Source: Xenoacremonium recifei (Eukaryota; Ascomycota; Sordariomycetes; Hypocreales; Nectriaceae). Taken from it: a DNA stretch of 19,738 nt. The translations under genes were made by a program, and so were the position numbers. The notes under the pieces were generated by a model, which did no database searches, was not told the DNA's origin, and saw only the letters and a list, made by a program, of their open reading frames with translations. The stretch lies in the NCBI GenBank assembly GCA_012184525.1, contig WOFQ01000163.1, positions 1 through 19,738 of the forward strand, read 5' to 3'. The number at the start of each line of letters is the position of its first letter. Positions within the stretch are counted from its first letter, which is position 1. This document shows positions 1-9,447 of the stretch, in pieces.

Positions 1-82
1 TGTGTGTTGTGTTATTAATGGCTGTTTGTGTTTTTTTTTATGGGGGGTATTTTTTTTTTTGTTGTTTTTATTTTTTGTTTTT
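1..82. other. T-rich low-complexity edge
   Basis: This stretch consists of long T runs and one G6 run, with no recognisable coding content. It leads directly into the C21 run of the fold-back repeat. The open frame that crosses it owes its length to homopolymers and encodes a phenylalanine, leucine and proline run. Confidence 0.6.
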
Positions 83-309
83 CCCCCCCCCCCCCCCCCC
101 CCCGGTGGGAGGTGGGTATGTGATCCGTATTTTCAATATATTCAATACCTTAATTCTCACTGTTCTCTTCTAAGGGCAGCTATATATAGCTTCGTATATA
201 TATATGTATATATATATATATTATAGAAGTAAAATATAAGAAATTAGATATATATTATTGAATATACTGAAAATACGGATCATATACCCACCTCCCACCG
301 GGGGGGGGG
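83..309. repeat. Fold-back repeat with poly-C / poly-G termini
   Basis: Two inverted arms of about 55-65 bp surround a roughly 108-bp AT-rich centre. The left arm is 83-147 and the right arm is 256-309. The arms begin with a run of 21 C on the left and end with a run of 10 G on the right. Inside the runs, CGGTGGGAGGTGGGTA and the GATCCGTATTTTCA segment are mirrored almost perfectly, with two transitions (G/A at the GTATGTG/GTATATG site and A/G in TTCAATA/TTCAGTA). The centre carries a (TA)n run at about 196-221. I found no target duplication and no coding capacity. It could be a small fold-back transposon or a palindrome grown around G/C homopolymers. Confidence 0.75.
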
Positions 310-550
310 TCATACACACAAGTTACAACCAACAGATAACATATACCCCTATTCAAATATAACACATACGGCTCTATATAACACACAGCTATTGGAAACA
401 AACAGCTATCGTAAAAGCCTCACTGAAGGAGTGGTAATCGGATATGCCGGACCAAATGAGGGGTAACCGGCTGTTCCAGCAGAAGCAAATCGCTGGCTTA
501 CAGGAAATTAGGCTATCATAAATACCGATATACGGAAATATGATAGTTAG
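310..550. other. Region of ordinary base composition, unassigned
   Basis: This is one of the few stretches with moderate GC and intact CpG dinucleotides, for example near 440-475. It therefore seems to have escaped most of the mutation seen to its right. It contains no recognisable domain. A short reverse-strand open frame (389-592) crosses it but resembles nothing I know. The stretch lies immediately upstream of the TATA-containing repeat at 551-638 and may be upstream sequence of that unit. Confidence 0.5.
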
Positions 551-638
551 AAAAGCCGAGGAATTGAATATATAAGGGCCCTGTGTATCCAACCTAGCTG
601 ATAGAAATCAATAACTTCAACCCATCAATTACTTCCAC
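551..638 (+). repeat. Left copy of window-flanking direct repeat, with TATA box
   Basis: This 88-bp segment reappears in the same orientation at 19597-19680. Both copies share CCGAGGAATT, a TATA-like motif (TATATAAGGG here, GATATAAGGA on the right), TATCCAACCTAGCT and an ATAGAAAT...AACTTCAA tail. Differences are mainly transitions, and the right copy has more A and T. A TATA motif about 30 bp before a pyrimidine-rich, ATG-free stretch looks like a fungal core promoter and 5' leader, but no gene follows here. It could be a duplicated host promoter or the end of an element spanning the window. Confidence 0.7.
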
Positions 639-815
639 TGTATTCACTACTTAGTACCCACTTTTTACAATCCCTAACTAGCATTTTTCTGTCTTTTAAT
701 AAATTAATAGTTAATAAGCCATGGGTAGAAAGCTTATAAGTAATATATAGATTTTTGACTTTTCTGTATTAACTTTAAATATCTCATTATTATAAATAGA
801 CCTATAAGGACTATC
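639..815. other. AT-rich spacer
   Basis: There is a transition here from near-normal composition (639-690) to RIP-like AT-rich sequence. An ATG at 721 opens only about nine codons before a stop. I see no repeat boundary and no gene. Confidence 0.5.
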
Positions 816-1010
816 TAGGGATGTGAAATTATTCCTTAGTATTTAAAATTAATACAATTAGACTAAGAGTAATTAGTATTATTCTATAGGATAAAAATGC
901 TAAGAATTCTTAGTATTATTCCACTGACTAAAAGTACTAAAAATACTAATACTAATACTAAGAATTTTTAGTATTTTTAATATATTTAATATCTATATTA
1001 TTCTCTTATT
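816..1010 (+). mobile_element. Partial hAT-type MITE, same family as 15843-16015
   Basis: The left end reads TAGGGATGTGAAATTATTCC, closely matching the end of the MITE at 15843 (CAGGGCTGTGAAATTATTCC). It is followed by repeated TTAGTATTATT and CTAAAAATACTAATACT units, which are typical of the family. No matching right terminus (a TCACAGCCCTG-like end) is visible, so the copy is truncated or decayed and its right boundary is approximate. Confidence 0.55.
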
Positions 1011-1058
1011 ATAAAGCTTAATTACTATATATATATTACTCTTTTAATATAAATCTTA

Positions 1059-1066
1059 GTTATATA
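1059..1066. repeat. 8-bp target site duplication (left), GTTATATA
   Basis: Identical to 1525-1532 on the other side of the MITE. Eight-base duplications are characteristic of hAT superfamily insertion. Confidence 0.85.
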
Positions 1067-1524
1067 CAGGGTTATGATTTTAGTCAACTTTAGTCAACTT
1101 CAGTCAACTTTTAGTCACTTTCCTTTTTACTTATAAAGGCTATATAAAATCTAATTTAGGCTTTTAAAATACAAAAAGTGCTTAAATATATAGTCTAGCT
1201 ATTTATCTATTAGATAAAATTTATTTTGCTTAGTCAGCATTTCTTTCTGAGCTTATATAAGCATTTAGTCACTTTTAGTCATTATTTGAGACAAAAAAGT
1301 GACTAAAAGTTGACTAAAAATGAGTAAATGCTTATACAGGCCCAGAAGAAAATGCTGACTAAGTAAAATAGTTTTTTACTAATAGTTAAATAGCTAGGCT
1401 ATTATATTTAGCAGTTTTCTTATTTTTATTACCTAAAATAGATCTTATATAAAGGTTTGAATATTGAGTAAAAGTTGACTAAAAGGTAACTGAAGTTGAC
1501 TAAAGTTGACTAAAATCACAACTG
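1067..1524. mobile_element. Complete fold-back hAT-type MITE, 458 bp
   Basis: The element starts CAGGGTTATGATTTTAGTC and ends, read on the opposite strand, CAGTTGTGATTTTAGTC, so the right end lacks two bases. Its termini carry three spaced TAGTCAACTT-type motifs. The inverted similarity runs through the whole element: arms of about 220 bp share blocks such as CTTAGTCAGCAT and TATAAGCATTTA, meeting near 1290. It encodes nothing. The CAGGG terminus and 8-bp duplication GTTATATA identify it as a non-autonomous hAT relative. Mobilisation by a hAT transposase of the kind found at 7037-15842 is plausible but not shown. Confidence 0.9.
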
Positions 1525-1526
1525 GT

Positions 1527-1532
<6 letters not shown>
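1525..1532. repeat. 8-bp target site duplication (right), GTTATATA
   Basis: This is the right-hand partner of 1059-1066. The match is perfect. Confidence 0.85.
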
Positions 1533-1559
<27 letters not shown>

Positions 1560-2500
1560 TAGCTCTATATTTCATATAAAATACTACTTAATAATTTCTT
1601 TATTAGGATATAAAATATATTTTCATAAGCTTAATTATTATTAATATAATATTATAGATATAATTATATATACTTTCTACTGCTAATAGCTCTATAATAA
1701 AATGTATTAATATTTCCTCTTAGAAATAGCTTAATATTAGTAATATTTATAAATTACTATAAGATAAATATATCTTTATTTTAAAGATCTAATAGGATTA
1801 ATATATCTTTTAATATCTCTTCTTTTGGGGAAATAAATAAGGGCTAGTTTTTCTAATATATAATATATTTCGTAATACCTTATAATTAGTTTATTATAAT
1901 ATAATTAGTTTATCTTAATTTTTATCTTTAATAAAATAAATACTTTATTCTTAAAATAAAATAATTAATTTAGCTTTAAAATTTAGCTATTATTTTTATT
2001 CTTTAAGTTTTTATTTATTTTTAGGTTATTTAAATTCCTAATATTATAAATATCCTTTTATTATATTTAGAATAAAGTTTCTTTAAGAGTTTCTTTACTT
2101 AGGGGTAATATAATAGCAGTATTTTTATAACTTTCTGCTAAATTTATAATAATTATATTAAATAGGGTTATATATTTAGGGTAGGTAATTTACTTATTTA
2201 TAGTCTTAACCTTTGAAATAAAAGGGCTATTTTTAGGATATAACTTTAAATTCCTGCTTATAATAAGCCATATATAGCTAAAGGCCCCTTTTTATATAGC
2301 TATTAGCTTATATATTTATTATAATATTTTAGCTTTTATTTTATAAAAATACTTTAAGAGTTTATATAATTTATAAATTATTATTTTCTTTTAGCTTTAA
2401 TATGTCTCTTATTAATTATCTATAATAATCTATTTATTAGATTAAGCTGCCTTAATTTATATTTAATTCTGAAATTAAATAGAGCTAATTTATTAAATAT
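1533..2500. other. AT-rich decayed sequence, probable 3' part of the gypsy remnant
   Basis: It opens with a (TA)n run at about 1537-1558 and continues as heavily mutated AT-rich sequence. On the minus strand it lies downstream of the RNase H remnant, where integrase and a 3' LTR would be expected. I could not recognise an integrase signature. A stretch at about 1815-1870 weakly resembles part of the LTR-like units at 4592-4985 (GGGCTAG...TCTAATATAT), but this is not enough to call a 3' LTR. Confidence 0.4.
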
Positions 2501-4591
2501 AAAGGCCTACTTATTTATTAGCTTTAATTTATTTATAAAATAGCTATAATTAAAATAATTTATAATTATTATAATCTTTATAAAAGTATAAATTTAAATA
2601 ATATTATTATATTTAAAAAGCTTCTATAATAATTAGTATTTTAGTATTAAGGGTTATATATTATAATTTTAGTTTTTTAAGCTTTTATAAGAGGTATATA
2701 ATTAAGTATTAATATTTATTCTATAATTATAATAAAATAGTATTAATTATAAAGTTTAATATATCTATTTTAATTTTTATGGTGATTTTTAGGTTAAAAT
2801 AAGCTAGAACTAATTTCTTAAAGAATATTATTTTTAGCTCTTTAAATATAGCTTTTTTATATATATTTAGCTATATTTTCCCTTTCTTTATACCTTTTAT
2901 AAGATTAATTAAAGGTATAATATCTTATTATAATTCTTTATAAAGTTCTTATAAAACTTAATAAAATTAAGGAATATAAATATTTTTTTTAATACTACTA
3001 AATAATAACTAATTTATAATAACTTCAATTTACTTTCTTTTATTTTAATATTATAATAGCTTATAATAAAGCTTAAAAAGAAGAGTAAAGCCTTATTAAA
3101 CTTATATTTTTCTAGATTTATATATATCTTATATTACTATAGCTTATTAAGGACTTTATATATATATTATATATCTTATTTAGGGTTATTACTATATATT
3201 AAAATATTGTCTAAATATATAATATAGATATAATTAATTAGGCTATAAAAAATATTACTAATATATTCCTAGAAAATAATCAGGATATTAATTAGCCTAA
3301 ATAATATAATTATATATTTAAAATAGCTATATTTATAATAAAATATTATTTTCTATTTATCTCTGACTAATAATATATATTTTTTAAGTCTAGCTTAATA
3401 TAAATCTTTATATCTTATAACTAATTTATAATTTTATATATTAAGGGTAGTAATAATGATATTAAAATATTATTATAAATTTATTAATTAACTATATAAT
3501 AATTATTACTAAAATTTAATAATATATTATAAGTTATTTAGTAGTTTTAAAATTTTAGCTTTATTTTTTATTTTATTAGGGGGTATTAATTAAGCCTTTT
3601 TATATTAATTAAGAAATTATATATTTATAAGTTTATTATTTAAATTAGGAAATTATAATTATTTTATTCTAATTATAAAATTATAATTATTTTACCTTTT
3701 TAAAAATAATATATTATTATAGTTTTTAATAATATATTTTAATATATTATATTTAAAATATATAAAATTAATTAAGTTTCTAATATTGATTATTATTATA
3801 ATTTTATTATTATGTTTTATTAATTAAAGAGTTAAATATTAAATTATTTTAAAAAGATTAATTATTTAACTTTTATTTTAGAAAGACTTTAACTTAAATA
3901 ATTACCTAAGTTAAGTATTATTATATTATAAAGATTATATTATTAATTATTTACTTTTTTAATAATAATTATAATATCTAAATAAAATTATAAATTTTAT
4001 AAGAATTAGAAAATTATTAAAATTTTTATATTAAATTTTATTTTAAATAATATATTTATATAACTATTTTAAAATATTAAATTAGCGTACTATTAATTCC
4101 TAGTTTTAGCTATTTCCTAAATAAAAATTAAAAAATCTCTAATTAGTTTAAAGAAAATATAATAAATTTTTCATCATTTTATTTTATTTTTAAATTCTTA
4201 AATTATAAAAATAATATATCATATATTTTTATTTTTAAAGAGAATTTCTAATAGATCTTTTTTCTATTTAAGCTTTATATTTTTTTATAATCTTTTAATA
4301 ACTGTATTAAATTAAGTCTTTTTATTTTTTTTTATAAAATTAAGGCTATGAAGGTCTTATATATACTAGCTAATAGTTTAAGAATTTAATTCTATTTATT
4401 AGCTTAATTAGTTATTTATAGCTATATTATAAGTTCTTTATAATATAAAAGAAGTTATTTTATATAATAAGCTAGTTAAGGTATAGGCTGAATAGTTACT
4501 CTGCCTTTTAAAGAGAGAATAACTTATTAAAGTTAATAATTATTAAGATGTAAATAGGCTATTTTATAGTTTATAGTAATTTTATTAGGAA
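2500..4591 (-). mobile_element. Ty3/gypsy LTR retrotransposon remnant
   Basis: The minus strand carries degraded reverse transcriptase followed by RNase H, in the order and spacing of Ty3/gypsy pol. About 3430-4590, upstream on the minus strand, should hold gag and protease. It is too decayed to read, being almost pure A/T with poly-T and poly-A stretches. The 5' end would lie near the LTR-like units at 4592-4985. The boundaries given are approximate. The element appears old, since nearly every C in a CA context is gone. Confidence 0.7.
2560..3420 (-). pseudogene. pol: Gypsy pol remnant: reverse transcriptase and RNase H
   Basis: Read on the minus strand, RT begins with KLDLKN near 3384-3410. 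Next, at about 3306-3270, comes LFRLINILIIF followed by a stop and EYI. This is the family motif PFGLTNAPATFQ with RIP-type changes (G to R, T and A to I, Q to stop). At about 3218-3188 the frame reads YLDNILIYSN, the YLDD box with the second aspartate changed to asparagine. RNase H follows at 2819-2560, with LAYF, then IKIDI in place of the ETDAS active-site segment, then IEAF. Stops and probably frame breaks interrupt the frame, so it cannot be functional. In living elements this polyprotein makes and processes cDNA in cytoplasmic particles. Confidence 0.8.
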
Positions 4592-4785
4592 GTTATAGCT
4601 AAATATAATATAAAGACTATATTAATCTCTGGCCCTCTTCTTCTATTAGAGGGCCAGCTCCCTCTAATATATCTGTTCTCTGAAATACTATATATGTAAC
4701 CCTATATCTATGCAGCCCCTTTACAGATTAGGCGCCGTATTATGACACTTTAGGTCGTGATACTTCTATAATTTATAATAACTTT
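4592..4785 (-). repeat. LTR-like unit A (tandem pair), better preserved
   Basis: This unit is repeated at 4793-4985 with a period of about 201 bp. It contains a perfect 9-bp hairpin stem, CTGGCCCTC (4629-4637) with GAGGGCCAG (4649-4657). It also has a CAGCCCCTTTACAG block and a CpG-containing end (GGCGCCGTATTATGACAC, then GTCGTGATAC). On the minus strand it begins with a TATCACGACC-type sequence. It lies where the 5' LTR of the minus-strand gypsy should be. LTR identity is inferred from position, since no matching copy was found at the other end. Confidence 0.55.
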
Positions 4786-4792
4786 ACTAAAG

Positions 4793-4985
4793 GTTATAAT
4801 TAAATATTATATAAAGACTATATTAATTTCTAGCCTTTTATTCTTAATTAAAAGGCTACCTCTCTTTATATACCTAATTCCTTAAAATAATATATTTATA
4901 AGCCTATATCTTTATAGCCCCTTTATAGGGGCCTCCTCTTCATTATTAATACTTCAGGTTATAATAACTATACTATTAATAGCTT
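4793..4985 (-). repeat. LTR-like unit B (tandem pair), more mutated
   Basis: This aligns with unit A over its whole length, mostly by C-to-T and G-to-A differences. The hairpin is kept: TAGCCTTTT (4831-4839) pairs with AAAAGGCTA (4850-4858). A CCCCTTTATAGGGG stem replaces the CCCCTTTACAG block. The right end abuts the target duplication of the next MITE. Two adjacent units could be an LTR next to a solo LTR, or a tandem repeat within the leader. Confidence 0.55.
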
Positions 4986-4993
4986 ATTATATC
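4986..4993. repeat. 8-bp target site duplication (left), ATTATATC
   Basis: Identical to 5367-5374. Confidence 0.85.
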
Positions 4994-5366
4994 CAGGGTT
5001 GTGATTTAGTCAGACTAATTTAGTCATTTAGTCACACTTTTAGTCACTAATAAAAATAGCCCTATATATAGCTATATATATGAGTAACTAATAATATTTA
5101 TATTTTCTTACTATCTCTTATAATAATAAAGTAAAAAAAATATATATATATTTATATATAGGGCTATATTTTTACTATTTTAGTTAACTAATTGACTAAT
5201 TTAGTCAGAAGCTGGAATTTTAACTAAATTAGTCGGACTAAAAAAGTCAGTAACTAATTTAGTCAGACTAATTTAGTTGTTAGTTAAGCCCTGGGTTGAA
5301 TAAATTCACTTAACTAATTTAGTTAATTTAGTCATGAATTTAGTTATAACTAAAATTACAACCCTG
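4994..5366. mobile_element. hAT-type MITE, 373 bp, perfect 8-bp TSD
   Basis: The termini are CAGGGTTGTGATTTAGTC on the left and, read inward from the right, CAGGGTTGTAATTTTAGTT. The interior is built from repeated ACTAATTTAGTCAG units in both orientations. A central inverted repeat, AATAGCCCTATATATAG against TATATAGGGCTATATTTTT, spans about 5047-5176. There is no coding capacity. The target duplication ATTATATC is perfect, so the boundaries are firm. It shares terminal sequence with the MITE at 1067-1524 but differs in body, so it is a related subfamily. It inserted next to LTR-like unit B. Confidence 0.9.
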
Positions 5367-5374
5367 ATTATATC

Positions 5375-6030
5375 TTTTAAATAAAAAATATTTTTTAAAA
5401 TTATTTAAATTAATAAAAATTAATAAAAATTTTTTTTTTAATAATTATACATTTTATAGGTATTTATATAGCCTCTTCCAGCTTAATATATTAAAAATAG
5501 GAGTATTAATTCTTTAAAAAAATAATAAAAATTATTAATTAATTTATATTAAAAACTAAATAAGAAAAGAGAAAAAGTACTTATTATATATTATTCCTTA
5601 AACTTTTAGGATTTTATAAATAATACTAATTAGGGCTTTAATAATTTTATTTAAAATTAGAATTTTTTATTATTTTATTATATAATATAAAAAAGTAGTT
5701 TATTTTTCTTAAATTAATCTTTCTATAAATTAGAATTTTTAAATAATTAATTTTACTTATAAGTATTAACAAAAATAATTTATTTTAAAATAATAATTTT
5801 ATTTATTTTATAATAATAAAAGCTTTCTTTTTTAATTATAACTTTATTAATTTTTTTTTAAAATATAATATATCTAGTCTCTGTAGAGGCAGGGCCAGAA
5901 AGTTATTGCTTGTACTAAATTAGGAGCTAGCTAAATATAGTAAAATATAATTAAGGGCCCCCTATACTAATTTATATACCTTTAGACTATTAGTTATTTT
6001 CCCTCTATTTTCTTTACCTTTAGTAATAAA
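5375..6030. other. AT-rich decayed sequence before the Tc1 remnant
   Basis: No readable protein motif was found up to about 5875. From about 5880 the composition rises (TCTCTGTAGAGGCAGGGCCAG at 5878-5898, GGGCCCCCTATAC near 5955). This may be the terminal repeat or leader of the Tc1-like element whose frame starts at 6031. The matching terminal repeat is not visible, because the element is cut at 6693. Confidence 0.4.
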
Positions 6031-6693
6031 ATGAATATAAATAATACTATTTAGGGTATAATTATTACCCTAAAAGCTCTTTCTAGGGCAGGTAAGACTT
6101 CTCTTAAGATCTATAATATAATTAATATCCCTAAATATATAATTAATGATATTTATATAAGAACTATTATATATAATTTTAAACTAAATAAAAGACTCTT
6201 CTAGATTAATAATAAATATATAGTTAATATTTTTTATTCTAAGTAATATTAAAAATTTATAAAAGAAATAATAAAAACTATTATTATTAAAATTAATTAG
6301 GATTACTATAAAAAAGAAAAATTAGCTATTAATATTATAAATAAATTTAGTTTATAAGGGATTAATATATTAAAGATTGTTATTAAGGAAATCTTTAAGG
6401 CTGCTAATTTCTAAAAGATTAAGATAATAAAGAAGCCTAAATTAATAAAAAAGATAAGAAAAATAAACTTATAATACCTTATTTGTTATGACTAGATTAT
6501 GAAAAATTAAAAAGACATTATTTAGTTTTATAAGATTTTAATAATTTTATTATATTAAAGAAGTAGCTATTATATATAAAAGAGGCTGAATAAATACTTT
6601 TTCTATAATTATATTTATAAGAGATAGAAAGGAGTAATAGAATTTATATTCTAAAGCTGCTTTTTATATAATAAAAAGGGCCTTAATCATTAC
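6031..6693 (+). pseudogene. Tc1/mariner transposase, truncated and RIP-mutated
   Basis: A single frame without indels runs from ATG 6031 for 221 codons to the edge of the next element. Stops occur where family members have Q, W or R. The N-terminal part (LKALSRAGKTS, then IYNII) fits the helix-turn-helix segment of fungal Tc1-like transposases. Later parts match the linker before the DDE domain (KKPKLIKK at about 6430-6456), the strand leading to the first catalytic aspartate (about 6495-6530, that residue no longer recognisable), an RRxGY-like segment and a basic segment (YIYKR). The frame ends in a KGP-like motif at 6675-6693. The C-terminal third, including the other catalytic acids, is missing on both sides of the inserted hAT region. 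The family cuts and pastes DNA at TA sites. Confidence 0.8.
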
Positions 6694-6784
6694 CAGAGCT
6701 GTGATTTTAGTATTTTTAGTATTTTCTCAGCTGGAATAATACTAATACTAAAAGTGTACTAATTAGTATTTTTATATATAATAT

Positions 6785-7036
6785 AAAATAGGGATATATA
6801 TATATAATTAGGGTACATATATAAAAAATAGGCCTTAAAATAGGAAAATCACATCTATATATATATATATATATATAATATAATATATAAAGTCTATATA
6901 TACCTTTAAGGAGGTAAAAATGGGGGGGTGGGGGTGTTTAATTATATAGCTATTAAAATACATACTGATATATATAACAGACCTATACCTTCTATTATAT
7001 TCACTAGACTTATTATATATATATATATATATATTA
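6785..7036. other. Non-coding tail of the hAT element, with TA runs and a G-rich tract
   Basis: This is the 3' untranslated side of the transposase gene. It has (TA)n runs at about 6856-6877 and 7013-7034, and a G7-T-G5 tract at about 6921-6935 (GGGGGGGTGGGGG). Short reverse open frames here derive from the TA repeats and are not genes. Confidence 0.55.
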
Positions 7037-7626
7037 TTACAACTTAATATCATCATCTTCTTCTTCTTTTAACTCATTTTCTAAGCTATCTAGAGTATTT
7101 AATTTCCAGCTTTTTAGTAAAACTAGCGGCTTAACTGTCTGAGAAGCTAATTAACTTCTATTTTTAGTAATAATACTATTACTAATAGAATATATACTTT
7201 AAATAGCAGCAGAAGTAGCTAGAATAGCTAGAAAACGCCTAGCTGATATACTTAATATTAGAAATCGAATAGATTAAGTCTTCCAATATTCTAATATATT
7301 AGTCTAGTAAATATTAGTATAATATATATATATATATATATATACTCACATTCTGATTAACTGTATTTTCTTTTAAATATACAAAAAATTCCTCTTCTTT
7401 ATTAGTAGCCCCTATATATAATTCATTTTCTGAATTTGAATTTTCTTCATATATAGGGGAGTTAATATCATATATATCCTCATTTAATTCATCAAATAAT
7501 AAATTAACAGAGGGCTGATTTATATAGCCCTCCTTTTTATCTTTAACCCTATAGAAATTTAGTATATATATATATATATTATTATTATTATTATTATTAC
7601 TCTAATTGAGCCTATTTAGCTATATA
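7037..7626 (-). pseudogene. hAT transposase, 3' half (dimerisation domain)
   Basis: There are three exons on the minus strand. The last exon, 7303-7037, has 88 codons plus stop TAA. It reads EYWKT, SIRF, LSISARRFLAI, ATSAA and NSIITKNR, then an acidic EEEDDD tail. This is the C-terminal dimerisation (Dimer_Tnp_hAT) domain with its ATSA..E/QR.FS region. Three internal stops occur. The exon 7548-7350 has no stop in 66 codons and encodes an acidic linker (DELNEDIYDIN). Its donor is GTGAGT, the 46-nt intron ends in CTAG, and the phase is kept. The upstream part of a 39-nt exon (7601-7626) is cut by the insertion. The transposase binds its element's ends and cuts and rejoins DNA in the nucleus. 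Confidence 0.85.
7563..7599. repeat. (TA)n(TTA)n microsatellite inside a hAT intron
   Basis: A TA run of about 17 bases is followed by about seven TTA units. It forms most of the 52-nt intron between the 39-nt exon and the 7350-7548 exon. Similar TA runs lie in the introns at 7321-7343, 14129-14162 and 14792-14812. Confidence 0.75.
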
Positions 7627-7638
7627 GGAATACAGTAG
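7627..7638. repeat. 12-bp target site duplication (left)
   Basis: GGAATACAGTAG matches GGAATGCGGCAG at 14099-14110 apart from three RIP-type transitions. The 12 bases lie inside a hAT exon. Keeping one copy and removing 7639-14110 preserves the exon phase. Confidence 0.75.
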
Positions 7639-7654
7639 TAAAAGACTCAGGAAC

Positions 7655-7735
7655 TGTATAGGAGGTGCTGGCTGTGCCTCTGGCTGAGGCCTAGTTGAGC
7701 ACCCCCAGCCGGATAAAACCTGGGCTGTCCTTTAA
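7655..7735 (+). promoter_or_regulatory. GC-rich structured leader of the large insertion
   Basis: This island of normal composition contains nested complementary blocks: GGTGCT with AGCACC, CCCAG with CTGGG, and CAGCC with GGCTG. It could form a structured 5' leader or a terminal structure of the element. No function is assigned beyond the pairing visible in the sequence. Confidence 0.4.
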
Positions 7736-9447
7736 ATATAATATAGTTCTTCTATACTAAGCTTAGTCTTCTATACTAATTTATCTAAGTATATTAATAA
7801 ATAAAGAAAAAGGTATCTAGCTATTATAGTTAGGCCCTTATTTAATACTTAAGCCTAAGTAGGGCTGTTATATAATCCTTTATTTAGTCCTCCTTTATAT
7901 ATAGGCTAGGTATAGACTAACCTCTATATAATATCTGGGCCTGATAATAAAGGAAGGAATAAATAAAGGGCAGGTAAATTAAAGGAAGGTACCCCTAAGG
8001 GTATAAAATCAGGCCCCTAATTTTAAACTTTTTTCTTCTTTTCTTCTTTTTTTTCTTTTTTAATCCTTTATTATTACTTATAAGTCAGTTATTTCCTTAT
8101 ACTTATATACTAGCCAGTATAACCCTATTATTAATACTCTAGCCCTGGCCTAACCCCTTTTTTTTATTTCCTTATTTATCTAATATAACTGACCAGTATT
8201 AGCCTGATATAGATTTAAGCCCTTTTTATAAGAAGTCTAAACTGGATTATAACTTAATGGTAATTATCTAAAAGTAATAAATTTAATATTTAAGTATTAT
8301 TAATAGGTTACTAATTAGTATAAATCTGTTTAGTATTATTAGTACTTCTTCTATATCCTTAATAAAGATAACCTAATTTATAGCTTTAATTAATATAAGC
8401 CTGATTTCTATTTATTTCTATCTAATTAATAACTAATTAAATTTTAGCTAAATCTAATAAATATTTATATTACTATTTATAAAGTAATAGCTATAGACCT
8501 ATAAATTCTAAGTAGTATTTATTTAATATTTATCTAATACCTAATTAATACCTATTAGATAATTAGAATATTCCTTAAAGCTCTTTTTACCTTAATATTA
8601 GCTCTAGCCTAAATATATTATAATACTCTAGCTACTTATAATGTAAACTCTTATTAATATAAGGCTATAAGTCTAATATTAATTAGGTATTAAATATTTA
8701 TCTAATTAATATAAGCCCTTATTAAGCTTAATGATTAAAATATAGATATAAAGTATATTTATTACTTCTTAATATTAGCCTGACTTTTATTTATAATTTA
8801 GTTAATAGCTCTTTCTGCTATACTTATTATTTTTATAAATTTAGGCAGTCTTACTTTAATACTGATTGATATATTAATTTAGGATTTAATAATTAAGGTC
8901 TAATACCTAAATTAAAATATAAAAAATCTAATATATATACATAAGACTATAATAAGTTTAACCCTAGCTAATATATTATTTATAATCTAATTAATATTTA
9001 ATTAATATAATATACTTAAAAGCTTAATAAGATTAACTTTTTACCTAAATTTAACTTAAATATATAATTACTAGCTAAACACCTATTTAATAATAATATT
9101 AATAATAAAAATATTAGGGCTTAAATTAATTTAATTTTAAACTATAAAATTATCTTTCTAAAAGACTGAATTTAAGGTAATATTGAGGTAATTCTGGGTA
9201 ATATTAAAGTAATATTAAAGCAGTTTTAATAATAATATTTTAGGGCTAGAATATAATATTATATAATTATAATTAGAATAAATCTAGAGCTATATTTAAT
9301 AGAATCTGATTTTCTTATATTTAATTAGGATCTTATATAATTATTTAATATTTCTTTAATATTTATTTAGCTTATTGGCTATATTTTTCTGCCTAGCTTT
9401 TTTTATTTATTTATTAGCTTAATAGCTAGATAGTAGTATAATAGTTA
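7736..9447. other. AT-rich interior of the insertion, no readable gene
   Basis: Apart from the promoter-like segment listed separately, I see only RIP-like sequence. Repeated short blocks such as TTTAATATTTATCTAATACCTAATTA occur, but no domain can be named. Plus-strand codon traces may represent an N-terminal region of the same large ORF. Confidence 0.35.
7999..8062 (+). promoter_or_regulatory. TATA motif and pyrimidine tract, candidate promoter
   Basis: GGGTATAAAATCAGGCCCC is followed about 20 bp later by a long C/T tract (CTTTTTTCTTCTTTTCTTC). This arrangement is typical of fungal core promoters and transcription start regions. It is surrounded by AT-rich decay, so the assignment is tentative. 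Confidence 0.35.

Noticed and set aside
2..226. Open frame of 74 codons on the plus strand
   Set aside because: Its length comes from T and C homopolymers (F, L and P runs) and the TA repeat, and it crosses the left arm of a fold-back repeat.
389..592. Open frame of 67 codons on the minus strand
   Set aside because: It has no recognisable motif and runs antisense through the TATA-containing repeat. Its start and stop are not supported by context.
1815..1870. Possible 3' LTR of the gypsy remnant
   Set aside because: Only about 40 bases resemble the LTR-like units and the match does not extend, so it may be chance in AT-rich DNA.
6835..7056. Open frame of 73 codons on the minus strand
   Set aside because: It is composed of YIYIY-type runs from TA repeats and overlaps the last hAT exon in another frame.
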